Numbered from the stretch's first letter, positions 34,897-43,050 are shown. The stretch is 64,000 nt of DNA from Pseudomonas entomophila L48 (GCF_000026105.1 NC_008027.1:2310001-2374000), one strand, 5' to 3'. Translations and numbers: made by a program. The notes: a model not told the origin generated them from the letters alone.

Positions 34897-36018
34897 ATGG
34901 ATAATTCGAAGGCAAATGCTATTACTCAGGAACTCATGAGGAGTTACGATGAACAGCACGATCTGTACTCAGCTTTCTGTGTTACTTCGGCAGATTTAAT
35001 ACGGCGTCTTCTCGAGGCTCAAGGAGTAGCAGTTCATTCAATCTCGTTTCGTTGTAAGGATCGTAAAAGTTTAGAGAGAAAAATAAACAAGAAGAATAAG
35101 TATAAGTGTATATCGGATATTACCGATCTGGTTGGTGTTAGGGTGATAACGCACTATTCTGATGATGTGGATGTTGTTGCGAAAATAATAGAAAAAGAAT
35201 TTACGATAGATTCGGTAAATAGTATAGATAAGCGAGCATCTTTAGATCCTGATCGATTCGGATATCTTTCTCTTCATTATGTCGCGTCATTCGTAAATCA
35301 AAGGTCAAAGTTGCAAGAATATGCTGCATATAAAGGATTAAAGCTGGAGATTCAAATTAGGTCTATCCTGCAGCATACGTGGGCTGAAATTGAACATGAT
35401 ATTGGATATAAGAGTAAGTATGATATCCCTGATCCGGTAAAGAGAAAGTTTTCTAGGCTTGCAGGTCTGTTGGAATTGGCGGATCAAGAATTCATATCTA
35501 TACGGACCGAAAATCATTCATATGCTCAGGGTCTAGATGAGGCTTTGAAGAGTGGCTATGCCGGCATTGGTTTGGACGTGGTTTCTTTCGAGAAGTTTTT
35601 GCAGGCAGATAATGATTGTCGGCGTATTATGGACAAGTTTAAGGAGATCGCTACTGTTCACGAAATTCCTTATACTAAGGATAGTGTGCTAATTCAGCGT
35701 TTGGGGTCATTTGGTATTGAAGGCATTGAGCGCCTGCATGAGTTGCTGTGTGAAAATGAATCTGAAATACTCAGGCTCTTTGAAGAGATGCAAAAGCTCC
35801 CTAATGACGATGGCGAGCATGATGAATTTCTAACTTTTTCGATAAGTGCCCCGGTCTTTTATCTTTGCCATATACTAGCTTCTAAAATGAGCGAGCATGA
35901 AATCTTGAAGTACATACAGGTGAATGGTTGGTTTACTGAGGCGTCGGGAGAAGAGTTCTTGGATGTCCTGGTAAATTTCAATGGGGTGAGGCAGGTCGAT
36001 ACAACACTTGATTTCTAA
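34897..36018 (+). CDS. RelA/SpoT-domain nucleotide pyrophosphotransferase with an extra C-terminal domain
   Basis: 373 residues, AT-rich. The synthetase domain (about 10-205) has the ATP motif RCKDRKSLERK (R52, K54, K62), the Mg site in ISDITDLVGVRVI (D77), the G-loop FGYLSLHYV (Y123, H127) and EIQIRSILQHTWAEIEHD (E151, Q153, R155, H160, E164). There is no HD hydrolase, TGS or ACT domain. The remaining 165 residues are mostly helical and unassigned. It could make (p)ppGpp, or be a toxic small alarmone synthetase or a fused CapRel-like defence protein. Its place in a mobile element and foreign base composition favour the latter two. The C-terminus overlaps the convergent LuxR-type gene by 4 bp. 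Confidence 0.8.
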   Translation: MDNSKANAITQELMRSYDEQHDLYSAFCVTSADLIRRLLEAQGVAVHSISFRCKDRKSLERKINKKNKYKCISDITDLVGVRVITHYSDDVDVVAKIIEKEFTIDSVNSIDKRASLDPDRFGYLSLHYVASFVNQRSKLQEYAAYKGLKLEIQIRSILQHTWAEIEHDIGYKSKYDIPDPVKRKFSRLAGLLELADQEFISIRTENHSYAQGLDEALKSGYAGIGLDVVSFEKFLQADNDCRRIMDKFKEIATVHEIPYTKDSVLIQRLGSFGIEGIERLHELLCENESEILRLFEEMQKLPNDDGEHDEFLTFSISAPVFYLCHILASKMSEHEILKYIQVNGWFTEASGEEFLDVLVNFNGVRQVDTTLDF

Positions 36019-36398
36019 ATGCGATACTCAAATCCCTCGGCTTTTCGCACCAGTCTAACTTGAGCTGCACTTCGTTCGGGTGCCCGACGATCACGACGTA
36101 ACGGGTCGCTATCATCGTTGATGGCATGTAGTGCGATAAGGCCGGCGAGGGCGATACACACCGGACTGATGATCTGTCGGCGCATTGCTTCGGCCACCGC
36201 AGCGGCACGACGTGCCACGCCGAGCTTGAACATGGCGTTCTCGATGCGGTTGGCCACTGTGCCTGGTGTGATTTGCATCTGCTGAGCAATCTGTTTGGCG
36301 GTCATGCCCTGAGCGACGCCGAGCAGTGCTTCCAGTTCGCGGGGAGCCAGCCCTTTGCCAAGGCGGCCTGTCCATGTGCCGCAGGTAATCGTTTCCAT
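36015..36398 (-). CDS. LuxR-type HTH regulator, phage-associated
   Basis: 127 residues. The HTH is LAPRELEALLGVAQGMTAKQIAQQM followed by ITPGTVANRIENAMFKLGV, a LuxR/GerE-type module without an N-terminal sensor. A hydrophobic stretch VCIALAGLIALHAI follows. Such short regulators are common at prophage ends in pseudomonads. ATG 36398 is preceded by AAGGAC. Confidence 0.75.
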   Translation of the reverse strand: METITCGTWTGRLGKGLAPRELEALLGVAQGMTAKQIAQQMQITPGTVANRIENAMFKLGVARRAAAVAEAMRRQIISPVCIALAGLIALHAINDDSDPLRRDRRAPERSAAQVRLVRKAEGFEYRI

Positions 36399-36530
36399 GA
36401 GTGGTCCTTGGTGGGCTGCATCGGTCGTGATGGATTGCTCTAGTGGCGATACAACTTGGGATGGCGCTAGGCCATTGGCATGGCGTTTCGCTACTGATAG
36501 CCTCAGAGCTATGAGTTCATCGTTAAAGAT

Positions 36531-36659
36531 ATGGAGTACAAGGACGTGACGATTAAAAAGACGATGCGCAAATGCTTGGTAGCTGTCTCGTTATTGGGAA
36601 TCTACTCGGCATCTGTCAGTGCTGCGGATGAGCCAAAGCAATCAGTACCCCTAGATTAG
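36531..36659 (+). CDS. 42-residue exported peptide
   Basis: Short frame MEYKDVTIKKTMRKCLVAVSLL... followed by GIYSASVSA and ADEPKQSVPLD. The basic n-region, hydrophobic core and Ala-x-Ala cleavage site form a convincing signal peptide leaving an 11-residue mature tail. A GTG at 36546 is an alternative start. No family recognised. Confidence 0.45.
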   Translation: MEYKDVTIKKTMRKCLVAVSLLGIYSASVSAADEPKQSVPLD

Positions 36660-36721
36660 CAGCTTGGTATCAAAGCTCTGCTAAGCCGGGCGCGGAGACT
36701 AGCATACCGCAAGGTCCACAC

Positions 36722-37028
36722 CTAAAGAGACAGATGGCTGGCCAGGATGTTTCGGATAGTTTCGAGGCCTGCCTCTGCGAAACCCGGCAGTTGTCGGCGT
36801 TCATACCGCACGGCAAGTGCACCAAGCGCCGGGCGGTCCCTCAAGCCTTTCTGATGGGCATTGGCGATCCTGGCGATCCTGCCGGTGAAGCCAACCGTTA
36901 CGCCCGTAGCTTCACTCCGCGCCTGAGGTGGGTTGCCGTGCACTGCTTCTGGAACATCTTCACCGTGCGGCCCACACGACCTTTCCTGCCCCGCAATTGG
37001 CGGGCTTGACTGAGCGTCAATGGGGCGC
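36722..37028 (-). pseudogene. Frameshifted remnant of a P2 gpS-like phage tail completion/virion morphogenesis protein
   Basis: In the frame ending at 36722, VTVGFTGRIARIANAHQKGLRD continuing to the stop matches the C-terminal part of the gpS family. In a second minus-strand frame just upstream, QARQLRGRKGRVGRTVKMFQ followed by KQCTATHLRRGVKLRA matches the preceding part, and that frame then stops. One frameshift near 36890-36930 explains both. The N-terminal third is missing or unrecognisable. No other tail gene is nearby. Confidence 0.65.
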
Positions 37029-37080
37029 GCTGACGCCAATTCGACATCAGCGCGGTTGGTCAGTTGATTGATCCAACAAT

Positions 37081-38127
37081 TCAATGGTCCACAGCTGGCG
37101 GAGGCATATAGACAACTCGATCACGCCCCCCCTGTTTGGCGGCGTAGAGCCCGCTGTCGGCGCGCCGCAGTGCGTCATCGATCTCTTCGCTATCGCTGAG
37201 TAGCGTACATCCAATACTGACGCTCACCCTCAACGGACCGCTGGAAAGCTGCACCGGTCCGCCGCCGATAAGTAGCCGCACGCGTTCCGCGATCAGCATC
37301 AGTTCTTCACGGTCATTTACCCGCAGCAGGGCGACGAATTCCTCACCGCCCTGGCGCACCAGCAAGTCATCGGGACGAAGCGCAGCGCGCAGGCGACGCG
37401 CACACTCGCAGAGCACCAGGTCGCCCTCGGCGTGACCATGTTTGTCGTTGACAGACTTGAAATGGTCAAGGTCCGCATAAACAGTACCCAGCTTGAGGCC
37501 TTGCTCCTCTGCCAAGCGCCGTTCACGATCCTGGAAGGCCGCCAGCGCGCCGCGATTCCATAGCTGTGTCAGTGGATCAAGTAACGCCTTGCGTTGTTCA
37601 CGGTCCATTTCCAACCGAAGGTCGCGGTTGGCTTGTATCAAACTGCGCAGTTGTAGATAACCCTCTGCGAGTGTCGCCAGATCCCTGAAGTTGGATTGTT
37701 GGGCCTCGCTTAGAAGGCGCGGGCTAGGGCCGAACATGCATAGGGTTCCGATAGCTTTGCCGTTTCCAGCACGCAAGGGGTGCCCGGCATAGAAGCGGAT
37801 ATAAGGTGCGCCCAGTACCAGCGGATTATCGGCGAATCGCGGATCGTACTCGGCGTCCGGCACCAGCAAGGTGTCGTCACTCAGAATGGCGTAGCCACAG
37901 AAGGATATATCGCGTGGGGTCTCGCTCACGTCCAGCCCTATCCTGGCTTTGAACCACTGTCGATCTTGATCGATCAGGCTGATAAGCACAGTGTCCACGT
38001 GTGCAACTTCCTGGGTGAGCCGCACCAGGGTATCGAGGTAGTGCTCAGCCGGCGTATCCAGCACATTCATCTCATCGAGGGTACGCTGGCGAAGCGTTTC
38101 GTCAGTCGGTATGGGGCAGGCCGGCAT
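37081..38127 (-). CDS. Diguanylate cyclase with GAF sensor domain
   Basis: 348 residues. GAF domain (about 15-160: DTVLISLIDQDRQWFKARIG, DISFCGYAIL), a linker helix, then GGDEF domain with active site RQGGEEF and an inhibitory I-site RPDD five residues before it. Predicted to make c-di-GMP with product inhibition. Cytoplasmic, no membrane segments. ATG 38127 has GGAG 7 bp upstream and is preferred over ATG 38145. Confidence 0.9.
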   Translation of the reverse strand: MPACPIPTDETLRQRTLDEMNVLDTPAEHYLDTLVRLTQEVAHVDTVLISLIDQDRQWFKARIGLDVSETPRDISFCGYAILSDDTLLVPDAEYDPRFADNPLVLGAPYIRFYAGHPLRAGNGKAIGTLCMFGPSPRLLSEAQQSNFRDLATLAEGYLQLRSLIQANRDLRLEMDREQRKALLDPLTQLWNRGALAAFQDRERRLAEEQGLKLGTVYADLDHFKSVNDKHGHAEGDLVLCECARRLRAALRPDDLLVRQGGEEFVALLRVNDREELMLIAERVRLLIGGGPVQLSSGPLRVSVSIGCTLLSDSEEIDDALRRADSGLYAAKQGGRDRVVYMPPPAVDH

Positions 38128-38553
38128 GTCTTTTCTCCAGTCCATGGGTAGGTAGCGTCTGCGAAAGGCAAGCTTTGACGCCGAGACATGAAGTACTTTA
38201 GACAGATCAGAGCATTAGATCGAAGTCAGTTTGGGGAAATGAACGCCTGGTTTAACAACTCCACGGCACCCGTCCCGTCCTGGCTAATCCACTTCGCGTA
38301 ATGGATGTTGCGCCCTGGCACATGGCCAATGGGGCTTGACCCAACCCTGCCATTTGCTGTTGAATGCGCGCCCTAAAGCCCCCGCAACCTTTTCCCCAAG
38401 TGGTGAAGCCAGTGCCCTACGCCAGCCAACACGCCTGATACCGACGACGGTCCATCGTGCCTGATGGCTGCCCGCACCTGTGCGCGGCGGCGCTTCATCG
38501 CTGTGCCTGCCTGATCCTGTCGTCGGTTTTTCCCTTTTTGAATGGAGAAACCC
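38128..38553. other. Intergenic region before the RNA ligase gene
   Basis: About 425 bp between divergent genes. I see no gene, tRNA or clear palindrome; open frames here lack homology and ribosome binding sites. Promoters of both neighbours must lie here. Confidence 0.5.
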
Positions 38554-39414
38554 ATGAACATGGATTTTCGTGCCGACGCGCACACCCTCGAACTGCTCAA
38601 GTACCCGCGCACGCCCCACCTGGAAGGCTCACGCCTGCAGGACGGCGATACCGACGCCGGCCAGGTCCGCTATGCCTCGTTGGCTGGCCAGTGGCTGGTG
38701 GTCGAAGAAAAACTCGACGGCGCCAATGCCGGCATCAGCTTCACCGAAGGCGGTGAGCTGCGTCTGCAGTCGCGCGGTCATTACCTCACCGGCGGTGGCC
38801 GCGAACGCCAGTTCAACCTGTTCAAGCAATGGGCCGTGGCCCACGAACGCTGGCTGCTGGAGCGCCTGGAGGACCGCTTCGTGCTGTATGGCGAGTGGCT
38901 GCACAAGAAGCACTCGGTGTTCTACGACCACCTGCCGCACTACTTTTGCGAGTTCGACATCTGGGACCGTGCCACCGGGCTGTTCCTGTCCACCGAGGCG
39001 CGCCGACGCTTGCTCGAGGGCGGGCCGGTGCTGTCGGTGCCGGTGTTGTACGAGGGCCCGGCGCCGCGCCGTTATGCGGAGCTGATGGCGCTGGTTGGTG
39101 ATTCGCTGGCCAAGACCGCGCGGTGGCGAGAGGTGTTCGAGCAGGTAGTGAGCCGCGAAGGCCTCGACCTGGCCCGCGCCTGGCGCCAGTGCGACCGCTC
39201 CAGCTGCATGGAGGGGCTGTACCTGAAGCTCGAGGACGAGCGGCAGACCCTCGGTCGGCTCAAGTGGGTGCGCCAGGACTTCGTCCAGGCCATCCTCGAT
39301 GCCGACCAGCATCATGCCAATCAACCCTTCATCCCCAATCAACTGGCCGACGGCGTCGACCTGTACGCACCTTGCCTGTCCATGGACTGGCAGGGCCCGC
39401 GCCGCGGCTACTGA
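38554..39414 (+). CDS. ATP-dependent RNA ligase (RNA_ligase family)
   Basis: 286 residues from MNMDFRADAHTLELL (GGAG 6 bp before ATG 38554). Nucleotidyltransferase motifs: motif I EEKLDGANAG with nucleotidyl Lys53, motif III LYGEWLHKKHSVFY and CEFDIWD, motif IV MEGLYLKLE, motif V LKWVR. It should seal 5'-phosphate and 3'-hydroxyl RNA ends. The next gene begins 15 bp downstream and encodes an HD plus P-loop kinase protein, so the two look like an RNA-repair operon. Confidence 0.85.
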   Translation: MNMDFRADAHTLELLKYPRTPHLEGSRLQDGDTDAGQVRYASLAGQWLVVEEKLDGANAGISFTEGGELRLQSRGHYLTGGGRERQFNLFKQWAVAHERWLLERLEDRFVLYGEWLHKKHSVFYDHLPHYFCEFDIWDRATGLFLSTEARRRLLEGGPVLSVPVLYEGPAPRRYAELMALVGDSLAKTARWREVFEQVVSREGLDLARAWRQCDRSSCMEGLYLKLEDERQTLGRLKWVRQDFVQAILDADQHHANQPFIPNQLADGVDLYAPCLSMDWQGPRRGY

Positions 39415-39428
39415 AGGAGCATCCCGAA

Positions 39429-40574
39429 ATGGATATTCGACAACTGCAACAACTAGTGCCCGAGCCCGGGCACGACATGGACGCCATGGCCTGCCTGGCG
39501 GCAATTCCGGCCTTGGCGCGCCTGGCCGACACACCGCAGGACCCGACCTATCACGCCGAGGGCGATGTGTGGACCCACACCCGCCTGGTGGTCGAGGCGC
39601 TGCTGGCACAGCCCGCCTATCAGCAGGCCACCGCCGAGCAGCGCCTGGTGCTGTTCTTTGCGGCGCTGTTGCATGACATCGCCAAACCCGACACCACGGT
39701 GATCGACCCGCAAACCGGGCGCATCGGCCAGCCCGGCCACTCGCGCCGGGGCGCGGTGGATGCGCGGCTGCTGCTATGGCGCGCGGGCGTGCCGTTCGAC
39801 CTGCGCGAGCAGATCTGCCGCATCATCGCGGTACACCAGTTGCCGTTCTTTGCCTTACAGGGTGATCGCAGCGGCCGCAGCGCGGAGTTCCTGCTGCACA
39901 AGCTGTCGTGGGAACTGCCAGTGTGGATGCTCTGCGCGGTGGCCGAAGCCGACATGCAGGGCCGCCACTATGCCGGCAAGGCCGATGTGCTGGACGCCAT
40001 CGAACTGTGGAAAGAGCTGGCGGCCGAGGAGGGCTGCCTGCACGGGCCGCGAGCATTCGCCGATGACTACACGCGCATCCAGTACCTGCGTGGTGCCCGG
40101 GTGCATCCCGATTACTCGCTGCACGAGCCGGAGGGCTCGCAGGTGGTGATGCTCTCGGGCCTGCCGGCCAGCGGCAAGGATACCTGGACCGCGCGGCATC
40201 ATCCGGATCTGCCGGTGGTGTCGTTCGACGACGCGCGTCAGGCTTTGGGGTTGCGCCATGGGCAGAACGAGGGGGCCGCCGCGCATTACGCCATCGACCG
40301 GGCCAAGGCCTTGCTGCGTGAGCAGCGGCCGTTCGTGTGGAACTCGACGCACCTGTCGGCGCAGATGCGCAGCCGTACCCTGGACTTGCTCTACGGTTAC
40401 GGCGCGCAGGTGGAGATCGTCTACCTGGAGCGCCCTGAAGCGGAGATCATGCGGCGCAACCAGCGGCGTGACACGTCGCTGCGCAACGACGATATCCGCC
40501 GCATGCTGTTCAAATGGGAAGTGCCATTGCCGACCGAGGCGCACCGGGTCATGTATCAGGCCGTGACGGCTTGA
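39429..40574 (+). CDS. HD-domain plus P-loop polynucleotide-kinase-like protein
   Basis: 381 residues from MDIRQLQQLVPEPGHDM (AAGGAG upstream, spacing about 10). The N-terminal HD phosphohydrolase has His residues in YHAEGDVWTHTRLV (H42, H50), H82-D83 in LLHDIAKPDT and a further His pair in the 104-136 region. The C-terminal zeta/PNK-type P-loop is GLPASGKDTW (about 244-253), followed by SFDDARQAL and a lid with several Arg (RRNQRRD). With the upstream ligase it resembles the end-healing part of a T4 Pnkp/Rnl-type system: HD for 3' ends, kinase for 5' ends. The assignment of which end each domain heals is inferred. Confidence 0.8.
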   Translation: MDIRQLQQLVPEPGHDMDAMACLAAIPALARLADTPQDPTYHAEGDVWTHTRLVVEALLAQPAYQQATAEQRLVLFFAALLHDIAKPDTTVIDPQTGRIGQPGHSRRGAVDARLLLWRAGVPFDLREQICRIIAVHQLPFFALQGDRSGRSAEFLLHKLSWELPVWMLCAVAEADMQGRHYAGKADVLDAIELWKELAAEEGCLHGPRAFADDYTRIQYLRGARVHPDYSLHEPEGSQVVMLSGLPASGKDTWTARHHPDLPVVSFDDARQALGLRHGQNEGAAAHYAIDRAKALLREQRPFVWNSTHLSAQMRSRTLDLLYGYGAQVEIVYLERPEAEIMRRNQRRDTSLRNDDIRRMLFKWEVPLPTEAHRVMYQAVTA

Positions 40575-40588
40575 GTGGGCCCGCATCA

Positions 40589-40616
40589 CGAAAGCCCTGG
40601 CACACCGGGCTTTCGC
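40589..40616 (+). terminator. Terminator of the RNA-repair operon
   Basis: CGAAAGCCC-tggcacac-CGGGCTTTCG, 15 bp after the stop codon. No strong T-tract, so it may be weak. Confidence 0.6.
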
Positions 40617-40644
40617 GATTCAATGTGCCTGTGGCCAAGCGGCT

Positions 40645-41073
40645 TCAGTCCAGCACATTGTGCAGGACCTCATAGATCACGCCCGTGGCAATCGTCACCA
40701 ACAGCAGGTCTGTCCCGGCCTGTCGCCACTCATAGCCGTCGTAATGCGGAAGCCTTCCCAGCAACCGGCCATCCAGCTTTTTGGCGATACCCGGCGGCAG
40801 CGGCTTACCCCGTTCAAGGTTCTTCTGTACGCCAGGCGGTAACGCCGAGCCGCGGCTCCAGTACTCGCGGTTGTCATCGAGTACGACCCGCACCCCACCC
40901 AGGTCCACGGATGGGCCGCCATGCCAGTCGCTACCGTTCTGTGAGTGGCCCTGACCGCCATGCGGGTTGCCCTTGTCATGGCCCTTTCCCTTGCCTGGGT
41001 CCGCCAGCAAGGTAGGGCTCGCGCAAGCAAGGGCAAGGCTCAATGCGGCAGTGAATACCGATTTAAGTTTCAT
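40645..41073 (-). CDS. CigR-like/RcnB-family periplasmic protein
   Basis: 142 residues. Signal peptide MKLKSVFTAALSLALACAS, a Gly/His/Lys-rich segment (GKGKGHDKGNPHGGQGH), then the CigR-type C-terminal core LPPGVQKNLERGKPLPPGIA...LPHYDGYEWRQAGTDLLLV. In Salmonella CigR is an anti-virulence regulator; here the function is unknown. The His-rich part might bind metal. Confidence 0.75.
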   Translation of the reverse strand: MKLKSVFTAALSLALACASPTLLADPGKGKGHDKGNPHGGQGHSQNGSDWHGGPSVDLGGVRVVLDDNREYWSRGSALPPGVQKNLERGKPLPPGIAKKLDGRLLGRLPHYDGYEWRQAGTDLLLVTIATGVIYEVLHNVLD

Positions 41074-41193
41074 TAGTGGCTACCTCTGGACGGCTTCCTT
41101 TGAGCAAAGAGCGTAGTCAGTCTCTTGCGCCGTGCAGACATTTCACTGCTTGTGGCCTACAGTCCAGCGGACAATTTCTCCAGGGTCTCTTCC

Positions 41194-41604
41194 ATGCTGA
41201 CGGGCTTCAATCACCTCACCCTCGCCGTAAGCCAATTGCCTCGAAGCATCGCGTTCTATCAGCAAACCCTGGGCTTCAGGTTGCACGCGAGCTGGAAGGC
41301 AGGGGCCTATCTCAGCCTGGGTGAGCTTTGGCTCTGCCTGTCATTGGACGAAGTGCGTGCGGTGCACTTGCAGCGCAACTACACGCACTACGCATTCTCC
41401 ATCGAGCAGGGGCATTTCAGTGCTTTTGCGCAACGTTTGCGTGAACGGGATGTTCCGCTGTGGAAGCAGGACAGGAGCGAAGGTGATTCGCTCTACTTCC
41501 TCGACCCCGACGGCCATCAACTGGAAGCGCATGTCGGCGGCCTGGCGTCGCGATTGGCGGCGTGCCGTGCCAGCCCCTACAGCGAGATGGTGTTTTACGA
41601 CTGA
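41194..41604 (+). CDS. fosA: FosA-type fosfomycin glutathione transferase
   Basis: 136 residues, the FosA length. The start [15 protein letters not shown] carries the first metal His; the second is in NYTHYAFSI and the metal Glu is in [11 protein letters not shown]. The K-loop region and [14 protein letters not shown] match FosA. It would conjugate glutathione to fosfomycin using Mn(II) and K+. It is a single chromosomal gene with ordinary codon use, so probably intrinsic rather than acquired. Confidence 0.88.
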   Translation: MLTGFNHLTLAVSQLPRSIAFYQQTLGFRLHASWKAGAYLSLGELWLCLSLDEVRAVHLQRNYTHYAFSIEQGHFSAFAQRLRERDVPLWKQDRSEGDSLYFLDPDGHQLEAHVGGLASRLAACRASPYSEMVFYD

Positions 41605-41615
41605 CCCGTGTCGGA

Positions 41616-41801
41616 TCACTGCAAGGTGGTCGGCTTGAAGGCTTGCGAAGTCTCGAGCAATCCCTGCTCCAGCCTGGCAATGATGCGCGCCAGTTCGTCC
41701 GCGCGCTTCAGGTCCCCAGTTGCTTTCAGTTGTGCGTGGTCCTTGCGCATGTTCAGCAAGCATTTTTGTAGCCCCAGTGCGGAAGTGTCGTAGTTTTCCA
41801 T
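41616..41801 (-). CDS. Small conserved helical protein of unknown function
   Basis: 61 residues (MENYDTSALGLQKCLLNMRKD...). Almost entirely helical with heptad-like leucines (ADELARIIARLEQGLLE), probably coiled-coil. Convergent with fosA. No function recognised. Confidence 0.6.
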   Translation of the reverse strand: MENYDTSALGLQKCLLNMRKDHAQLKATGDLKRADELARIIARLEQGLLETSQAFKPTTLQ

Positions 41802-42156
41802 TGTGTTCTCACTTGGCGTGGCATCCCTGCCGTTGTAGGAATGTGGCGACGGTATCAGCTCAATTCAGCATTCAATACTGATTATTCATACACGGGAGAG
41901 GGGTTGGAGTGAAACGTCCTACTTCACAAAAAGATCGCTCCTACAGAGTGTTCGTCGGGAATGTTTCCACATGCTTCCAGCCGATTAGCTGCAGGCCCTG
42001 AACCTTGCGGCCTTGCGCCGAAAAGGGGATGCATGCATGGGCGTTTCGGGTTGATGGGGCTTGCAGGACCCTGCTGAAAAGATATGTTGCAAATCAGCAC
42101 GGCAGGACAACTTCCGTTAGCATGTTGCGCTCTGTTTCCAGCCATCCGGACACCCC
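41802..42156. other. Intergenic region without a recognised gene
   Basis: 355 bp between a minus-strand small gene and the GNAT gene. A frame on minus (41924-42190) runs into the GNAT start and has no homology. Nothing else recognised. Confidence 0.5.
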
Positions 42157-42648
42157 ATGAGTTCCCTGAACTTCCGCCAGGCCACGCCACACGATGTGGA
42201 CCGTTGTTTCCAGATCGAAACCACCGCCTACGAGGGCGATGAAGCCGCCACTCGGGAGAAGATCGCCACGCGCATCGCCCAGTATCCGCAAGGCTTCCTG
42301 ATTCTGGAGCTGGACGGCCAGGTGATCGGCTTCATCAACAGTGGTTGCGCCCACGAAGTCGTGATGTCCGATGAAGCCTTCAAGGAGCTGGTCGGGCATG
42401 ACCCTCAGGCCCTCAACGTGGTGATCATGTCGGTGGTGCTGGACCCGGCGCACCAGGGGCAGGGCCATGCCGGGCGCCTGATGGCGCGCTTCGTCGAGCA
42501 GATGCGCGAGCATGGCAAGGCGACCATCCACCTGATGTGCAAGGACCGGCATGTCGGCCTCTACGAGAAGCTGGGCTATCGCTATGTCCGCCCGTCGGCC
42601 TCCGACCACGGTGGCATGGCCTGGCACGAGATGGTCATGGTGCTCTGA
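42157..42648 (+). CDS. GNAT-family N-acetyltransferase
   Basis: 163 residues. Acetyl-CoA-binding motif A is visible as VVLDPAHQGQGHAGRLMARF, followed by HLMCKDRHVGLYEKLGYRYV. The N-terminal FRQATPHDVDRCFQIETTAY and the overall order resemble the arylalkylamine (serotonin-N-acetyltransferase-like) subgroup. The acceptor is unknown. Confidence 0.85.
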   Translation: MSSLNFRQATPHDVDRCFQIETTAYEGDEAATREKIATRIAQYPQGFLILELDGQVIGFINSGCAHEVVMSDEAFKELVGHDPQALNVVIMSVVLDPAHQGQGHAGRLMARFVEQMREHGKATIHLMCKDRHVGLYEKLGYRYVRPSASDHGGMAWHEMVMVL

Positions 42649-42694
42649 GGCAGGTCTGTTAGCATCGACGCTTTTCGCAGCCAGGGAGAGGCTT

Positions 42695-43048
42695 GTGAAG
42701 TACGTCGTGATAGCACCCCACCGCAGTGAATACCCGGCACCCATCACCTTCGCCAGGGATACCCTGCTGGAAATAGGCCAGCGCTACGAGGGCAACGAGC
42801 ATTGGGAGGACTGGTACCTGTGCAGTTGTGCGGGGCAGACCCCGGGCTGGGTGCCGGCCCAGGTCATCGAACGGCTCGGTGTCGGACGGGGCAGGGCACT
42901 GGAAGCCTACAGCGCCCATGAGCTGGACATCGACCCTGGCCAGATGGTCGAGGGGTTGCGGCCTTTGAACGGCTGGCTGTGGTGCCGCAGCCTGCGCAAT
43001 GGCGAACTGGGTTGGTTGCCATTGGCGAAGTTGCGGTTGATGGCCTGA
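42695..43048 (+). CDS. Variant SH3-domain protein
   Basis: 117 residues from a GTG with GGGAGAG 4-10 bp upstream. Two SH3-like halves can be seen: residues 1-55 end in GWVPAQVIE and residues 68-117 in GWLPLAKLRLMA, each with a conserved Trp-Leu/Val-Pro strand. Probably a protein- or peptide-binding role; cytoplasmic by lack of a signal. 46 bp after the GNAT gene, so possibly co-transcribed. Confidence 0.65.
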   Translation: MKYVVIAPHRSEYPAPITFARDTLLEIGQRYEGNEHWEDWYLCSCAGQTPGWVPAQVIERLGVGRGRALEAYSAHELDIDPGQMVEGLRPLNGWLWCRSLRNGELGWLPLAKLRLMA

Positions 43049-43050
43049 GC

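Larger units (their letters stand above)
27636..37080. mobile_element. tRNA-Ser-associated prophage-like or satellite element carrying defence-type cargo
   Basis: Left boundary at the 3' end of tRNA-Ser; the right boundary is estimated from the last phage remnant before the diguanylate cyclase gene. Content: tyrosine integrase, DUF4224 excisionase-like gene, YubB-like and small Cys-rich phage early genes, OLD-type nuclease, duplicated RHH-like genes, RelA/SpoT-type protein, LuxR-type regulator and a broken gpS tail gene. No capsid, terminase, portal or replication genes are present. Base composition falls sharply in the OLD and RelA/SpoT genes. I searched by eye for a second copy of the tRNA 3' end near 36.4-38.6 kb and found none, so the attachment site pair is unresolved. 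Confidence 0.75.

Noticed and set aside
36734..37009. 91-codon plus-strand frame opposite the gpS remnant
   Set aside because: The minus-strand reading has clear similarity to a phage protein family; this frame has none.
27636..37080. CRISPR array or large direct repeats in the accessory region
   Set aside because: Apart from the RHH-gene duplication, no regularly spaced repeats were seen.
38284..38619. 111-codon minus-strand frame across the RNA ligase start
   Set aside because: It overlaps the ligase's first codons, has no Shine-Dalgarno and its composition is typical of a frame opposite GC-rich DNA.
41924..42190. 88-codon minus-strand frame upstream of the GNAT gene
   Set aside because: Overlaps the GNAT start and shows no protein-like features.
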